Positions 32,675-45,154 of a stretch of DNA of 64,000 nt are shown here, piece by piece (positions within the stretch are counted from its first letter, which is position 1; the number at the start of each line of letters is the position of its first letter). The stretch is from Candolleomyces eurysporus (taxonomy: Eukaryota > Basidiomycota > Agaricomycetes > Agaricales > Psathyrellaceae): positions 92,982 to 156,981 of the forward strand of contig JANBPK010000727.1 of NCBI GenBank assembly GCA_027579435.1, read 5' to 3'. The notes below the pieces were generated by a model. The model did no database searches and had not been told where the DNA came from. It saw only the letters and a program-made list of their open reading frames with translations. Position numbers and translations under genes: made by a program.

Positions 32675-34975
32675 ATGTTTTCTCTCCAAAGATCCCTCCC
32701 ACCATGGCTTCGCCACAAACCAAAACTACTCAATACCCTCTACGGCGGTCTCGTCGTCATTTCAGCACTGGTGCTGCTCCGGATAGCCGCCTCCAGCCTG
32801 AGCTCGACTCCATCCTTCAGTTTCCCCGGGGCCGATCCGCATGTCACCTCCAGCGAGTGGAACAGCCGCGCTGAGCGCGTCAAGGAGGCGTTCTTGCATG
32901 CATACCATGGGTACGAGAAGTACGCTTCCCCTGAGGACGAGCTCCGGCCAGTGACGAACGAAGGAATGAGCGGGTTCGTAGCTCCACCTATCACTCTAAT
33001 CACCTACAATAACCAACTCCCTTGTGTGCAGGTATAATGGATGGGGTGCAACAGCCTTTGACTCTCTTGATACCATGCTATTAATGGGGCTTCAAGATGA
33101 ATACGAACGCGCTCTCGAAGTTGTGAAGGCGGCCAACTTTAACGTTTCTAGATTCGTGGGTCTTCACCAAACCTGGTTGACGACCGCCCTCTAAATAGAT
33201 TTTTCGAAGGCTGGAGGACAGGTTCCATACTTTGAAACCGTCATACGATATCTTGGCGGTTTGCTATCTGCCTACGCACTTTCAAACGATACGACCCTCC
33301 TCCAAAGAGCGGAGAACTTGGCCGACGCTATTGATCCTGTCTTCGAAACCCCGTCTGGTCTAGCAGCCTTTGGTGTGAATCCAATAACGTTTGTTTCTCG
33401 TCATAATCTCCCGTTTGTCAAACCTCATCGTGACGCAGGCACAAGCAATATAACCTTGGCATGCACACCCTTGCTGAATTCGCCAGCTTCCAAGTGGAGT
33501 ATACCTACTTGGCGAAAGCCTCGGGAAAGAAGAAGTACATGGACCGTGTAAGTATCCCCTCCCTTGCTTGTAGAGACATTTTGGCTAACATCCCTCCTAG
33601 GTGAATAAGCTGAATGAGATCTTCCGGAAAACCAATCTCCAGGGATCGGGCGGTATGTTGGCAACGTTCTGGGATACCGCTGGCCACCCAAAAGATTCCC
33701 GTAGTATGTTGTCTTCATTAGCACATCCCTTTTCTTGGCCCTTTAACCGAGTCCCGCGCCAGACAAGGTCTCTGTCGGAGCACAAGCCGACAGCACCCAT
33801 GAGTACCTCCTCAAGCAATTCCTATTGACCGGGAAGACTGACAAGTTCAACCTCGAACTATGTGTGTTTTGCTTTCGTTACGTTCTCCCTGGATACCCGC
33901 TAAACAATGTTTCGACAGATTTGAAAGCGACAGCGTATATTATTACAAACATGCTTTACTTGTCCCCAGATAGGGGCCTTCTCTACGTCACCGACACCGC
34001 CGTACCTCTATGGACGGACTCCCTAGCGGGTTCTCCAAGTCATGTATTCGAGCACCTCTCGTGTTTCTTCCCAGGTCTCCTTGCTCTCGGAGCGCACTCC
34101 CTACCTTTGAACGACCTCGAGAGTCTCGGGATCGACCTCAGCTCACTCTTCACAGGTGGTACCGCAGAACTCTATTCAACACTGAAAGGCTACGACCTGA
34201 AGCAACTGCACCTCTGGGCTGCCGAAGGCCTCGCGCAGACATGCTGGCTCACCTACGCAGATCAGCCAAGTGGGCTGGGCCCTGACGAAGTTATGATGCT
34301 CGCGCCGGCGTCATCGAGGGAATGGGACCCACAGTTGGAGCGGTGGCGTCAAGTCGGTGAATCGTACCTTTGGATCAACGCTATGGACAAGTGGAAGCAA
34401 AGTGGTGGGAGGGGTCCTATGCCTGGAGTGTCGGACAAGCCTCCTGTCATCTGGACCGAAGAGGATCGAGCAGCGAAGAGGCCGAACCGTCGTGATTATC
34501 ACGTCAGGAAGGCGGGATACTTGCTGCGACCGGAGGTAGGTGATATCCATCAGTGCTTTCTGTCTAGCTAACTGGGGTTCTGAACTCTCTTTAGACTGTC
34601 GAGTCGTTTTATCTTCTCTGGCGCGCCACTGGTGATGTGAAATGGAGGAACAGAGGATGGACCGTCTTTGAGGCTATCGAGCGGGAGACAAAGACCGGCA
34701 GTGGCTACGTCACCTTGAAAGACGTCAGATTGAAGCCAGCGGTCAGAGGGAACAGTATGCCTAGCTTCTTTTTGGCGGAGACGTATGTGATATTCTTGCT
34801 TTCTCCTGTCGTTCCATTGCTGATAACTATCCCATCCAGATTGAAATACCTATACCTTCTGTTTAAGGAGGATGATATTTTGCCTATCGATCAGTGGGTG
34901 TTCAATACCGAAGCTCACCCAGTACCCGTATTTGAATGGACAGCAGAAGAGAGGCAACGATTTAACATAGCTTAG
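32675..34975 (+). CDS. GH47 alpha-1,2-mannosidase (ER/Golgi, class I)
   Basis: Trims alpha-1,2-mannose from N-glycans in the secretory pathway. Type II membrane topology: a short basic cytosolic N-terminus (LRHKPKLL), then a hydrophobic anchor at about residues 21-40 (LYGGLVVISALVLL). The GH47 blocks are in order: NGWGATAFDSLDTMLLMGL; YFETVIRYLGGLLSAY, whose Glu aligns with the family catalytic acid; VGAQADSTHEYLLKQFLL, whose Asp aligns with a second catalytic residue; EHLSCFFPGLLALG; LLRPETVESFYLLW, whose Glu aligns with the catalytic base; SFFLAETLKYLYLLF; and FNTEAHPV, whose Thr is the calcium ligand in the family. All key residues are present. About nine introns. The stop is TAG at 34973-34975. 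Which compartment it serves cannot be told from sequence. Confidence 0.92.
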
Positions 34976-35279
34976 CACTAGATCTAAATCTAATCTATCA
35001 GACCCACGTACGGCAGCTAATGACATATTTCTTGTTGATACTAAGCGGAGACCCAACGGACCGGAGAAAGGAAGAGCGGTGGCAATTTGGAGAAATTCTG
35101 CTCTTATCCGCGTGAATAGCTTGATGTTCAGCCTGGCCAAATCCGTCGCAAGATGGACAGGACCGCCACTTGGTCGTTCAAATGCATTCTTCGCCGGTGC
35201 TTCTTCTCCTTTCTCCCGTTCCTCTCTCCCCCACTTCGTTTACCGTCCTCACATTAAGACCCCCAGCTTGAAAAGAACT
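34976..35279. other. Intergenic GH47 / glycerol kinase
   Basis: A 304-nt spacer. From 35079 it is open in frame with the downstream glycerol kinase and may be leader sequence or an N-terminal extension (MFSLAKSVARWTGPPLGRS from 35124). Confidence 0.5.
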
Positions 35280-37303
35280 ATGGCTACATCGTCGACCTTG
35301 AAGCAGGGGGAGTTTGTTGGTGCCTTGGATTGTGGTACAACGTAGGTTTACTCTTGTATTGGTTGACCCACTCGTAGAGCTCAATATGGACCCACAGCTC
35401 TGTCCGGTTCATCGTCTTCAACAAGTTTGCGGACATTATTGCGCAACACCAGCTCGAGTTTCCCCAGTATTACCCTCACCCAGGGTGCGTACCCAACCTC
35501 ATGAGCAGAATACATATGATCATTCAACGCCATCGGCTTGCAGATGGCACGAGCATGACGCCAACGAGATCCAACAAACCTCCGACCAGTGCATCGAAGG
35601 CGCTGTCAAGGCTCTCGAGGAGGCCGGGTGGTCGAAGGACAGCATCAAGGTCATAGGTACGTCAGACGAGAGTACTGTGATTGTGGAGCCCCCGGATCAT
35701 ACTTCCTTCTCGCTGACCCACCCTTCCTCCGCCAACAGGTATCACGAACCAGCGAGAGACGGCTGTTGCTTGGAGTCGCCGGACTGGGAAGCCGTTGTGC
35801 AAGGCCATCGTCTGGACGGACTCTCGCACCAAGAACACGGTAGCCCACTATGAGCATAAGCTCCAGACGACTGGGATCCAGTCGAAGCCCGGTGAATTCA
35901 GACTGGGGCAGGACGGTGTCGATGCGCTTCGGGAGTTGACGGGTTTACCTCTGTCGACGTACTTCTCTGCTATCAAGGTGCGATGGATGATTGACCACTA
36001 CCCTGAAGTCTCCAAAGCGCATGAGGAGGATGATTTGCTGTTTGGGACCGTGGAATCTTGGGTCGCCTATGTGAGTACCATCGTAGATGCCGTCATATAT
36101 CTTCCACTTATACTGATTTTTCACACTATCCGCCAAAAGAACCTCCTAGGCGGTGTGGAGAAGAACATACACATCGCAGAAGTGACCAATGCATCCCGTA
36201 CACTCCTTCTGAACTCCACCACTTTGCAATGGGACCCCCGCCTTCTCGACTTCTTCGAACTCAGACCCTCCATCCTTCCCCGTATCGTATCCACCTCTGA
36301 AGTTTACGGCAAAATCGAAAACGGTGGTCCCCTCACTGGTGTCCCCATTGGTGGGCTTGTAGGCGACCAACAAGGGGCTCTCATCGGGAACAAATGTCTC
36401 AAGCAGGGTGAAGCCAAGTGTACATATGGAACTGGCGCTTTCTTGTTGTTCTGCACTGGGAACGAGATCGTCCAGAGTAACCATGGGTTAATTAGCACGG
36501 TACGTCTTGGTCGTCCGTCTTGTTCTGGCTTTTGGGAGGACTGGAGCACTGACAACCTTGTTCTTCGTATTTATGCAGGTCGCTTACCAGGCTGGGCCGG
36601 ACGCCAAGCCCGTTTACGCTCTCGAGGGATCCAGTACGTCCGCTTCCCTAATCCTCCACCCACATAATAGCATGCTAACCTCGCCGATTTATTAGTCGCT
36701 GTCGCCGGAAGCGCGATCAAATGGCTGCGCGACTCCATGTCCCTCATCTCCTCCGCCGGGGAAGTCAACGACCTCGCCGCTAAAGAAAAAGACACAGGCG
36801 GCGTCTACTTCGTAACCGCCTTCTCTGGGCTCCTCGCCCCCTACTGGGACTCGGGCGCCGCAGGCATGCTCATCGGCATCTCGCAATACACCAACCCCTC
36901 TCACATCGCCCGTGCGACTCTGGAAGCCAATGCATTCCAAACACGCGCCATCATCGAGAGCATGAAGCTCGATTCGGGCGTGGACTTGAAGGATCTCAAG
37001 GTCGATGGGGGGATGACCAATGGGGATCTCGCCATGGAAATTCTAGCCAATATTGGTGGATTTAATGTCGTGCGTCCGGAGATGCGCGAGTCTACGGCTC
37101 TTGGTGCGGCGATTTGTGCTGGGTCAGCGGTCAAGCTGTATGGATGGGACTTATCCAGACCGGAGACACTTAAAGGTGTCAATGATCATGCTAACACGGT
37201 GTTCGAGCCCAAGTCTGACGAGGCGGAGAGGGCGAAGAGGTGGGAAGGGTGGCAGCGCGCTGTGGAGAGGTCCAGAGGATGGGACGAGGGAGTTGATGCA
37301 TAA
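35280..37303 (+). CDS. GUT1: Glycerol kinase (FGGY family)
   Basis: ATP-dependent phosphorylation of glycerol to glycerol-3-phosphate, feeding lipid synthesis and glycolysis. The start [21 protein letters not shown] carries the first phosphate-binding loop (D.GTTS) across intron 1 (junction ACAAC|CTCTGTCCGG). Further motifs: [62 protein letters not shown] and, in the last exon, [15 protein letters not shown] and [14 protein letters not shown] (ATP-site region), ending WDEGVDA with TAA at 37301-37303. Six short introns. An upstream in-frame stretch with Met at 35079 and 35124 could add a basic, Ser/Arg-rich N-terminus. Length and motifs are normal for fungal GUT1. Confidence 0.95.
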
Positions 37304-37644
37304 TAATCATCCCAAGTAACTTATTTATATGTCCTCTCTCAATAAACTTCCGCTTACATTCTTCTGGATCTACTCGTCAAATCGCCTGTTGCTAATGAGA
37401 GCTCTTTGAGGCGCCGCAAGTTCGAACTTCGGTGGCGACTAGAGCCCAAACCGTAGCATACGATTTAAGGTGGACGGTATCTCCATGAGAGGCTTCCATT
37501 TCTTGCAGACATTTTCATACTCTGTGACTGCGTTGGTTCCAACGAAGTGAGCGAGTCCCCACTGTGACAGGGGCTGCGTGAAACTTTTGATGATCGAGAA
37601 AATGCAATGGGTGAATAGCTAGGCTAGCTTTACTCTTAACCTTC
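37304..37644. other. Intergenic glycerol kinase / APH-like gene 1
   Basis: A 341-nt spacer with the 3' end of glycerol kinase and the upstream region of the APH-like gene; nothing else recognised. It is not obviously similar to the upstream region of the paralogue at 41804-41878. Confidence 0.4.
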
Positions 37645-39499
37645 ATGTTACGAGCATGTACATCGATTCGCCATCGCCACCCTCTCTGGCAGACACGACG
37701 ACTGCACTCCCTGCCGTCTGCTACAGCGTTGCCCCCCTCGGATCAACTCTACGGACACACAGAAGGGCGTTGGCTGTACAACGATGTGCAGCGTAAGTTT
37801 TAGCACATTGAAACGTTCTTTTTTNGACTGACCTGCTGCGTTAGAGAAAGAATTGAGACGGGCTGAATACGATGTTACTGAGCTTCTGCGCGTAGCATGC
37901 TCTGCTGTTAACGCTCGCTCGTGCTTATCCATGAAGAAGGTAGCAGAAGGTCAGTGAGAAACTCCTTCAATGTTAATTTCATTCATCTGAGGTATAGCGA
38001 CCTTAGGCTATTGCAAGCTGTTTCGCCTGTCTTTCGACAACGGCCAAACCATCATCGCTCGTATCCCTTGTTCTCCTATATTTGGCAGCGGTGCGTCTTG
38101 GTCCGTCGCCAGCCAGGTAGCGACAATGGCAATGGCTCAAGCTGCCAACATCCATGTCCCGCGAGTCTTGGCTTGGAACAAACACTACGATTCCGACCAA
38201 AATCCTGTCCGCTCGCCTTATATTCTGGTAGAAGACATTCAGGGCACAACTCTTGAGCGTGAATGGCACAACCCTGAAATGCGCGGAAAACCCGTTGCCA
38301 CCCTGCTTCGGAAAGTCCTCGACAATATGCTCAAGCAGATGGAACCTGCCTTCCCTGGGTTCTCGCAGTTGGGAAGCATCTACTTCGCGGAGGATTTCCC
38401 TTCATCTAGCCCTCTTCTTGTTCCAGGTCAAGTCGCGGCTAACGAGATGCAGCCTGTAACAGAGAAGCTTCGCATAGGACCTATTGCAGACATGCTCTGG
38501 TGGCGGCCGTTCCATGATGAGCCTCATCTCGATCGTGGGCCCTGGGATACGCTGGAAGAGTGCGTTCGCGCTGCTGTTCTCATTGAGCGACGCGCAATCG
38601 AACGTTATCGAGCCGATCCCTCCTCTCTTGCGCACACACGGTCGACTCTCAACGATCTCGGGACTATCGAACGACTCCTCGACAAAGTCGATGTTCTTGC
38701 TCCACATTTGCAGCACGCGATCGAACGAGCTTCGTGCCATCCGGAAGGTTTCATGCAGAATGTTTTCGTCCATCCGAACATCTGTTCACAGGACATCATG
38801 GTCCCCGCTCTCACCTCCAACAACGCCGTTGAACGTATGCTTGACCCTGTCATGATCAATTGGGAAGGTACTGTTGTGCTTCCATATGCACTCCAGTTTA
38901 ATACACCCAACTTGTGGCTGTATAAACCAAGCCTGTTCCGTTCCGATGGGAAACCGCTCCTTCGGCACAACGGTATCTTCGAGACACCTTGGCCCCTAGA
39001 ATTCGACCAAATGCTGCCCCAGGAACAAGAAGCTGTCCGTGCGGAACATCGTCTATCGATGCGACATGTTGTATGGAATCAGCTATGGCTCCTCGACACC
39101 AACCACTCTCAGGTGCTGGGATTCGGTATGCAACGTCATTTGCATACCCTTTTACCAGTAATTCTTCGTGCCTGTCAAGATGGGCCGCAGGCGTTATGGC
39201 ATGCTTTACTTTCAATCAAGGAAAACTGGGACAGAGATCAGGAGACGTATGGATTGTGCCCGTTCACCTTTGGGCCAGAGGAGCTTGACGAAGCTCGGAC
39301 GGTTAGGGAGAAGGTGAAGAAGTATTGGAGGGAGATGAGGAAGCTGATGCGTAACTTGAATTGTTCTATCAGCGGATGGGTGACGAATGAGGATTATGAG
39401 GCGGCATTGGGCAAGCTTGACGCAGCGAAGAGGGACTGGGACGAGAGTGGTTGTGGGGTGCCGTTCCCTTTCCAAAAGGGTATGGGGGTAATTATATGA
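37645..39499 (+). CDS. APH-family kinase-like protein, predicted catalytically inactive
   Basis: Aminoglycoside-phosphotransferase/choline-kinase fold, a family widely expanded in mushroom-forming fungi with mostly unknown substrates. Three exons: 37645-37792, 37845-37949 and 38007-39499 (581 aa). The N-terminal block LYGHTEGRWLYNDVQ, LRRAEYDV and CKLFRLSFDNGQTIIARIP (lysine-equivalent strand) matches the paralogue at 40030-41803. The catalytic loop, however, reads HPNICSQD where the paralogue has HPDICPEN, and the metal-binding motif reads INWE where the paralogue has IDWE. Both catalytic Asp are therefore Asn, and the loop Asn is Asp. The rest of the frame is intact and highly similar, which points to a maintained pseudokinase or to recent decay. 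One N lies in intron 1. Tail-to-tail with its paralogue, 530 nt apart. Confidence 0.88.
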
Positions 39500-40029
39500 C
39501 TGGCCTGTAAGATATTTCTTCTGCGATCTACTCGTTTCTATCTATAATATTCATTAAATCTCGAACTTAATTTAATTAACAGCTACTGTACGTTTCCACT
39601 ATGGTGTTGGCGGCAAGAATACTAGTACGCCTCGGACAAATCCAACTAAACCCACTGTCATCTACCCTTCCCATCATTCACCTAGATTCCAGTGCTAATA
39701 TCGGTACACCGTGTAATAAGTTTATATGTGGCTTGAAAAATACCCTTTCGCGTTATTATCCATTCCATCCTTCATTCCTTAACTCCCTCTGAGTGCGTAG
39801 AAAGCAAATAGCAGGCGATCGAACATTCGGCCACACTAGTCGGATCCCCGGACGTTCAAAGTCACCAGCTTTTTGATGAGAGAGGATGTATTAAAAGAGC
39901 AGAACAGTGAATACAGGGGTGGCTTTCTTATAGCACATTACGCTCTCGGGCTGTATGAATAATTAAAAAGGCACAAGTAGAATAATCAAGTAGCTGACCA
40001 GCATTGGTCAATGACAATTACAATAAAAT
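39500..40029. other. Spacer between inverted APH-like paralogues
   Basis: 530 nt holding two 3' UTRs; AT-rich, with no gene recognised. It is the loop of the inverted duplication formed by the two flanking genes. Confidence 0.5.
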
Positions 40030-41803
40030 TTACCGCAAGAAGTCCGCATAGCCACCCTCACGGAAGGGAAATAGCTGCCCAGGAGCATCCTTATCCCAGT
40101 CCTTCTTCGCGTTTTCAAGCTCACGCAACGCTTCTTCGTAATCGTCTTCTTCCTCCACGAAACCCTCCCAAGAACAACCCAACCTCGTTGCCAACAGCTC
40201 CGACACCTCTACCTCATCCTGCAGTTCATCCATCGCTCGCTGCGCTTGCCCCATTTCCTCCGGCTCAAAGGTAAGCGGACATGGGCCATAGATATGCTGA
40301 TCTCTATCCCACAAAACCTTGATTCTAGCCAAAGTCCACCACAACCCCGCTGGCCCATCTGCACACGCGCGAAGAACTAGCGGTAAGAGGGCACGAAGGT
40401 TAGGAAGCATGGCGGCACGGGTAACTTGTCGTATTTCAGGCGACATCTCGTCGTAGTCTGGCCATGGCGCGTCGGATGGGGCACTGGACTCCCTAACGGA
40501 GGTCCAACCTGTCGGACCAGGCACCAAGGAGCACGGCTCGAAGATCACAAGGCTTGGCTTGTAAAACTGGATCGCAAACGGAAGTACGACTGTATTCTCC
40601 CAATCGATCATGACAGGATGCAACATATCCTCGACGACATTTTCGGATGTGGAGGGAGGTATCATGACGTTCTCTGGGCAGATGTCCGGATGAACAAACA
40701 CGTTCTGTGTAAAACGTTCCGGGCAGGGCGAAGCCCGTTCGATCGCGTGCTGTAAGTGTGGAGCCAGAATATCCACTTTGTTGAGGAGTCGTTCGATTGT
40801 ATCCAGATCGTTGAGAGTCGACCGTGTATACGCCAGAGAAGAGGGATCGGCTCGATGACGTTCGATTGCGCGTCGCTCAATGAGAACAGCGGCGCGAACG
40901 CAATCTTCTAGCGTATCCCAGGGCCCGCGATCGAGATGAGGCTCATCATGGAATGGTCGCCACCAGAGCATGTCTGCAATAGGTCCTATGCGAAGCTTGT
41001 CTGCCACAGGCTGCATCTCCGAGTCGTTCGCCGCGACTTGGCCTGGAACAAGAAGAGGGCTGGATGAAGGGAAATCCTCTGCAAAGTAAATACTTCCCAG
41101 CCGCGAGAGCGACGGTACCATCTGCTTGACCATTCCCTCGATGACTTTGTCGGGCAACTTGTTAATGGCCTTTGAGCGCTGAAAGTAATCGTGGGGTCGA
41201 TCAAGAGTGGTCCCTTTGACATCTTCCATAAGGATGTAAGGGGAGCGGACGGGATTTTGAACAGGATCGTGGTGTTTATTCCAAGCCAAGACCCGCGGGA
41301 CATGGATGTTGACAGCTTGAGCCATAGTCATTGTCGCTACCTGGCTGGCGATGGAGCAAGACGTGCCGCTGCCAAACATACGGGAACAGGGGATACGAGC
41401 GATGAGGGTTTGTCCGTTGTCGAATGACAGGCGAAACACCTTGCTGGAAGATTCTAAGGACATATCTCAGAAAGATGAAACCAACATGAGTTTTGTCCTA
41501 ACCTTCAGCCACCTTCTTCACTGATAAGCACAAGCGAGCGTTAACGGCAGAGCATGCTATGCGCAGAAGCTCAGCGACGTCGTAATCAACCCGTCTTAAC
41601 TCTTTCTCTGAATGTAATCAGTCAAAGAAAAAAATATTCATTTGTTAAAGCTCACGTTGTGCATTGTTGTACAGCCAACGTCCCTCTGTGTGTCCGTAGA
41701 GTTGGTCCGAAGGCGGCAACACTGTAGCAGATGGCAGAGAGAATAGTTGTCGTGTTTGCCAGACAGGGAGGCGATAGCGAATCGATGCACACACTCGCAA
41801 CAT
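40030..41803 (-). CDS. APH-family kinase-like protein, kinase motifs intact
   Basis: Paralogue of 37645-39499 in opposite orientation. The start ATG is at 41801-41803 (MLRVCASIRYRLPVWQTRQ), with two introns at matching positions; the last exon opens after CCTTAG (near 41450) with ESSSKVFRLSFDNGQTLIARIP. The kinase loop reads HPDICPENVMIPP and the metal-binding site MIDWENTV, both canonical for the APH family. The C-terminal part after PGPTGWTS is shorter than in the paralogue and includes an acidic VEEEDDYEEALRELE segment. The substrate is unknown; such genes in fungi are often simply annotated as phosphotransferase-domain proteins. A fold-back element lies 75 nt upstream of its ATG and may affect its expression. 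Confidence 0.88.
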
Positions 41804-41878
41804 GAAGGCTGGTAACAACGCCAACTATTCACCTTTTGATCCACAAAGCCACCTACATAATATAGTGAATTATTAATA

Positions 41879-42545
41879 AGGTAGCCCGCATACAAACTCC
41901 ACCAACGTCACATGACTCAGTGTGACATGTCCCAATTCGGCAAAAAAGGAGAGAAAAATGAAAGATAATTAGCTAGCAAAAGATAGGGATACTTCAGCCA
42001 AAATCTGGTCCCAACAATCAATATTAATGTATTAAATCGTCATAAATTTCAGTTTTGGTGAGAATCCATGGAATCCTGAGGGACTAGTTCCCCAAATACA
42101 AACTTTGGCTCATCCATCGCGTCGCGACGCATCATTAGAATGCCTCCGTGGTCGAAAGCCGCCAAATCATGCCTTGCAAACTTCATGAATGGTGCTACAA
42201 GGCTCATCAAATATTTGATGGTAAACAGGCTGCATGGGCTGCAAATAAGCACTGTAGACACTGTGTTTTGCTGTCGTTGTGGCGCAAGGACCTGTATCAG
42301 GCTGATAAATGGACACATCTGTTGTATTTTGGGAACTAGTCCTTCAGATCTTGGAATTTTAACAAGATTTTTTGCACACACTATCTAAATTACATTCTAA
42401 ACACTTTGTTGGGACCCGATTTCGTCATATGTAGCTCTACAAACCAATATCACTTTATCTTATGTCGCTGGTCCCGTTTTGGCAGCATGTGTCACGCTTT
42501 GTGTCACATCATGTGATGTTGGTGGAGTTTGTATGCGGGCTACCT
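41879..42545. mobile_element. 667-bp fold-back element (MITE-like), TA-flanked
   Basis: The left end AGGTAGCCCGCATACAAACT and the right end AGTTTGTATGCGGGCTACCT are exact complements over 20 nt. The inverted similarity continues inward, with gaps, for about 215 nt on each side (for example GACTAGTTCCCCAAATACAA at about 42082 against its complement at about 42320-42345, and GGTCCCAACAA against TTGTTGGGACC). The element is flanked by TA on both sides (41877-41878 and 42546-42547), the target preference of Tc1/mariner-type transposases. The centre has a 110-codon minus-strand frame with no family signature. Probably non-autonomous. Confidence 0.8.
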
Positions 42546-42814
42546 TACCAAGCTTTCAATTTGGAATTGGCCCCTAAACGGTGCAGGAATTGGAAAAAGA
42601 CACCCATCCTTTCTAGTGTTATATCTACACTTTCATGTGTCCTCGACTCGAGCGGGTCGAAGTGGAACAGGGGAGAAGATGCAAACGAATTTACCGGATA
42701 TCGTAGTACTGATAGGTGAACGAATGCACTATATGAAAGTCTCCTTGAACGAAGGGAAAACCAAAACAAGGACTTGCATTCGACGGTCTAGCTACGGATG
42801 GTCAAGGGAATGTA

Positions 42815-45154
42815 CTACCGACCAAATTTTTTGAGTGGATCGGATTTCTTTTTCCCGCCGCGACCTCCCCTGCTAGCGCCCCGATGTCCCCCTCTTCCTC
42901 TGCTATTCTTGCCTCTCGAGGAGGAATTATTTTTCCGGAACGGCACGAACCCTTTTGATTCAGTACCATCGGGATTTTGTCCTTCGGTTCCGGGAACCGC
43001 AGCGATCCTAGGCAAGAGATACTTTGGAACGTGTTTCATATGCGGTTGAACTCGTGTTGGGTGTAGCGGTTTATCGTGGCGAAGATATTCTAGGTCAAGA
43101 GGGTTGTCTTCGAAATGGGCCTAGTCATAGGAGCAGTTTTGGTGTTAGCTATCTGCCCTTCTCAGAGAAACACCGAATGAAAGAAAAGGCTTACCTTGAG
43201 TTTATCAGAATTCAAAATCTCAGCTTTCAACTCCTTGACTCTCGCTTCCCTAATAGCAGCCTTCGTAACGCTCCTCAACGCATCCTGCATCCTATACCGA
43301 AACGCTTCCACCTGCTTCATATCGAAATTATACTCCTTAATCTTACTCCCCCTCGCACCCTGCTCTTTTTCGATCTTCGCAAAAATCGTTTCGTCTCGTT
43401 GGGCACTGGGTAAACAGCCAACAACTTTATCCTCTCCCCACTGATCCTTCGGCACGACGAACGAAAGGGACATCCCCGTCCGGCCTGCTCGCGCCGTTCG
43501 CCCGACTCTATGGGTGTATGACCTTGAGGTGGTCGGGAGGTCGAAGTTGAGAACGCATGAAACGTCGACAAAGTCGACGCCCCGCGTTACGCCGTATTCC
43601 CTGTCACTGACGTGTTTTTGGTGCTTTCGCTTTTTCGACTTTGATGAAGAAGGGGGAGGTGGCGATGATGCAGGACGTTTACGCTTTTTCACTTTACTTG
43701 AGGATGAAGGTTCTGGAGAGTCTTCGGCGTCAGTGTCTGCATCAGCTACCGGTTCTCTCTGGGTGGACGTGACTGGGGAAAGGGTGGTCAGTGATAAACT
43801 GCAGAGAAGATGTCTCAGGACATACATTCTTCTTCCTCGTCTTCCTCTGCGTCTTCCTCATCTTCAGTGTCGTACTCGACGCCAGGACCACCCTCGTCGG
43901 TTGCGATGATGTAGTCGTACACGCCCTGGTTGAACTCCTGAACAGCGTGATAACTGATTGAGCCGTCTCTGTGAGTAACGGAAACCATTTCTCCGAATAT
44001 TCGAACTCACCGTGAGTTCAAGGGCAATTCCGAGTTGAGAACGCAGCTCTTTATTGAGAACTGCTCCAGGAAAAGTTTCAGGCGATAACTTCGATCTACA
44101 TCGTTGACGAAGATGATGCATTTCCCTTTGATCAGCTTGAGTTTGAGGATCACATAGGTCAAAAGGAATTTATCGACTTCAGAGCATCTGGATGTACATG
44201 TCAGTTTTGAGTGGTTTTAGTACGCAGCCAAGGAACACACCGAACTGCGTATTGACTGAGAAGAGCCGCCTCATCTTCGCCTTCCTCCAATTTAAGGGTG
44301 ACCTGTCAACGATGAGTGAATATTTGATCGAATGGGAAAATTGAGAAAAAAATTTGCGTACTGGATTGCGCAGAGTGAGGCCCTTGAGCATCTCCACGTC
44401 CTCCGTCATGGTCGCGCTCATCAAAAACGATTGGTACACCTTGGGGAGGAAGGAGCCCGAGAATAGTTGGCGTACATCTTCGTCGTGGCCGTACGACAGA
44501 ATCAAGTCAGCTTCGTCGATGACCAGAGAGTCGATAGAGCCGAGGGACAGGGCTTTTGATTGAGCCAAGGCCAGTGCACGCGAAGGTGTGGCAATAATAA
44601 TGTCAGGCTGATCAGAGAGTAGTATCCTGTATAATGAGATTGAATAATCATCTCAACTGGGCCAAAGAAGCTGTAGCGTACCGCTGGAGATGCGATGTCG
44701 TCCCCGAAGAAACATTGCACAAAGAAACTTCGTCCTCGCAGTAAACCAGTAATGTCTTGAGGTAAGCCGTTACTTGTTCTGAGAGTTCTCGAGTGGGTAC
44801 AAGGATGAGTGCTCTTGTTGCACGCATCTTAGGGTCCTCCTCATCCAGAGCCTATCATGCGAAAACAAGTGTCAAATCAGTGAGATTTTAAGTAGGACGA
44901 GAGGACGCACCTACGTTTTTCACATTCAGGATCTTCTGGACGACTGGTACGCAATAAGCAGCCGTCTTCCCGCTCCCCGTGCGGGCTCTCGCAAGGATAT
45001 CCCTGCTTTCCAAGGCCAATGGAATGGCCTTTGCTTGGACTAGCGTTGGTTTTGCGAAACCGGCGTCCGCGAGTGCACGCAGTATCCGGCTGTCGAGGAT
45101 GTGAGAGAACGAGGAGAACAGAGTCTTTTTGTCGACGAGATTTGAGGTAGCCAT
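42815..45154 (-). CDS. DBP9: DEAD-box ATP-dependent RNA helicase DBP9 (DDX56 type)
   Basis: Nucleolar helicase for 60S ribosomal subunit assembly. The start ATG is at 45152-45154 ([20 protein letters not shown]). Motifs in order: Q-motif region [15 protein letters not shown], motif [12 protein letters not shown], Ia PTRELSEQV, Ib [14 protein letters not shown] ([11 protein letters not shown]), [49 protein letters not shown]. An acidic then basic insert of about 90 residues ([15 protein letters not shown], then [10 protein letters not shown]) separates IATDE from motif V, as in other Dbp9 proteins. The C-terminus [15 protein letters not shown] and a [15 protein letters not shown] basic tail match the family. 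The stop is at 42815-42817. Confidence 0.93.

Noticed and set aside
42049..42381. 110-codon frame inside the fold-back element as a gene
   Set aside because: Lies partly in the inverted arms, with no domain and no start context; more likely chance.
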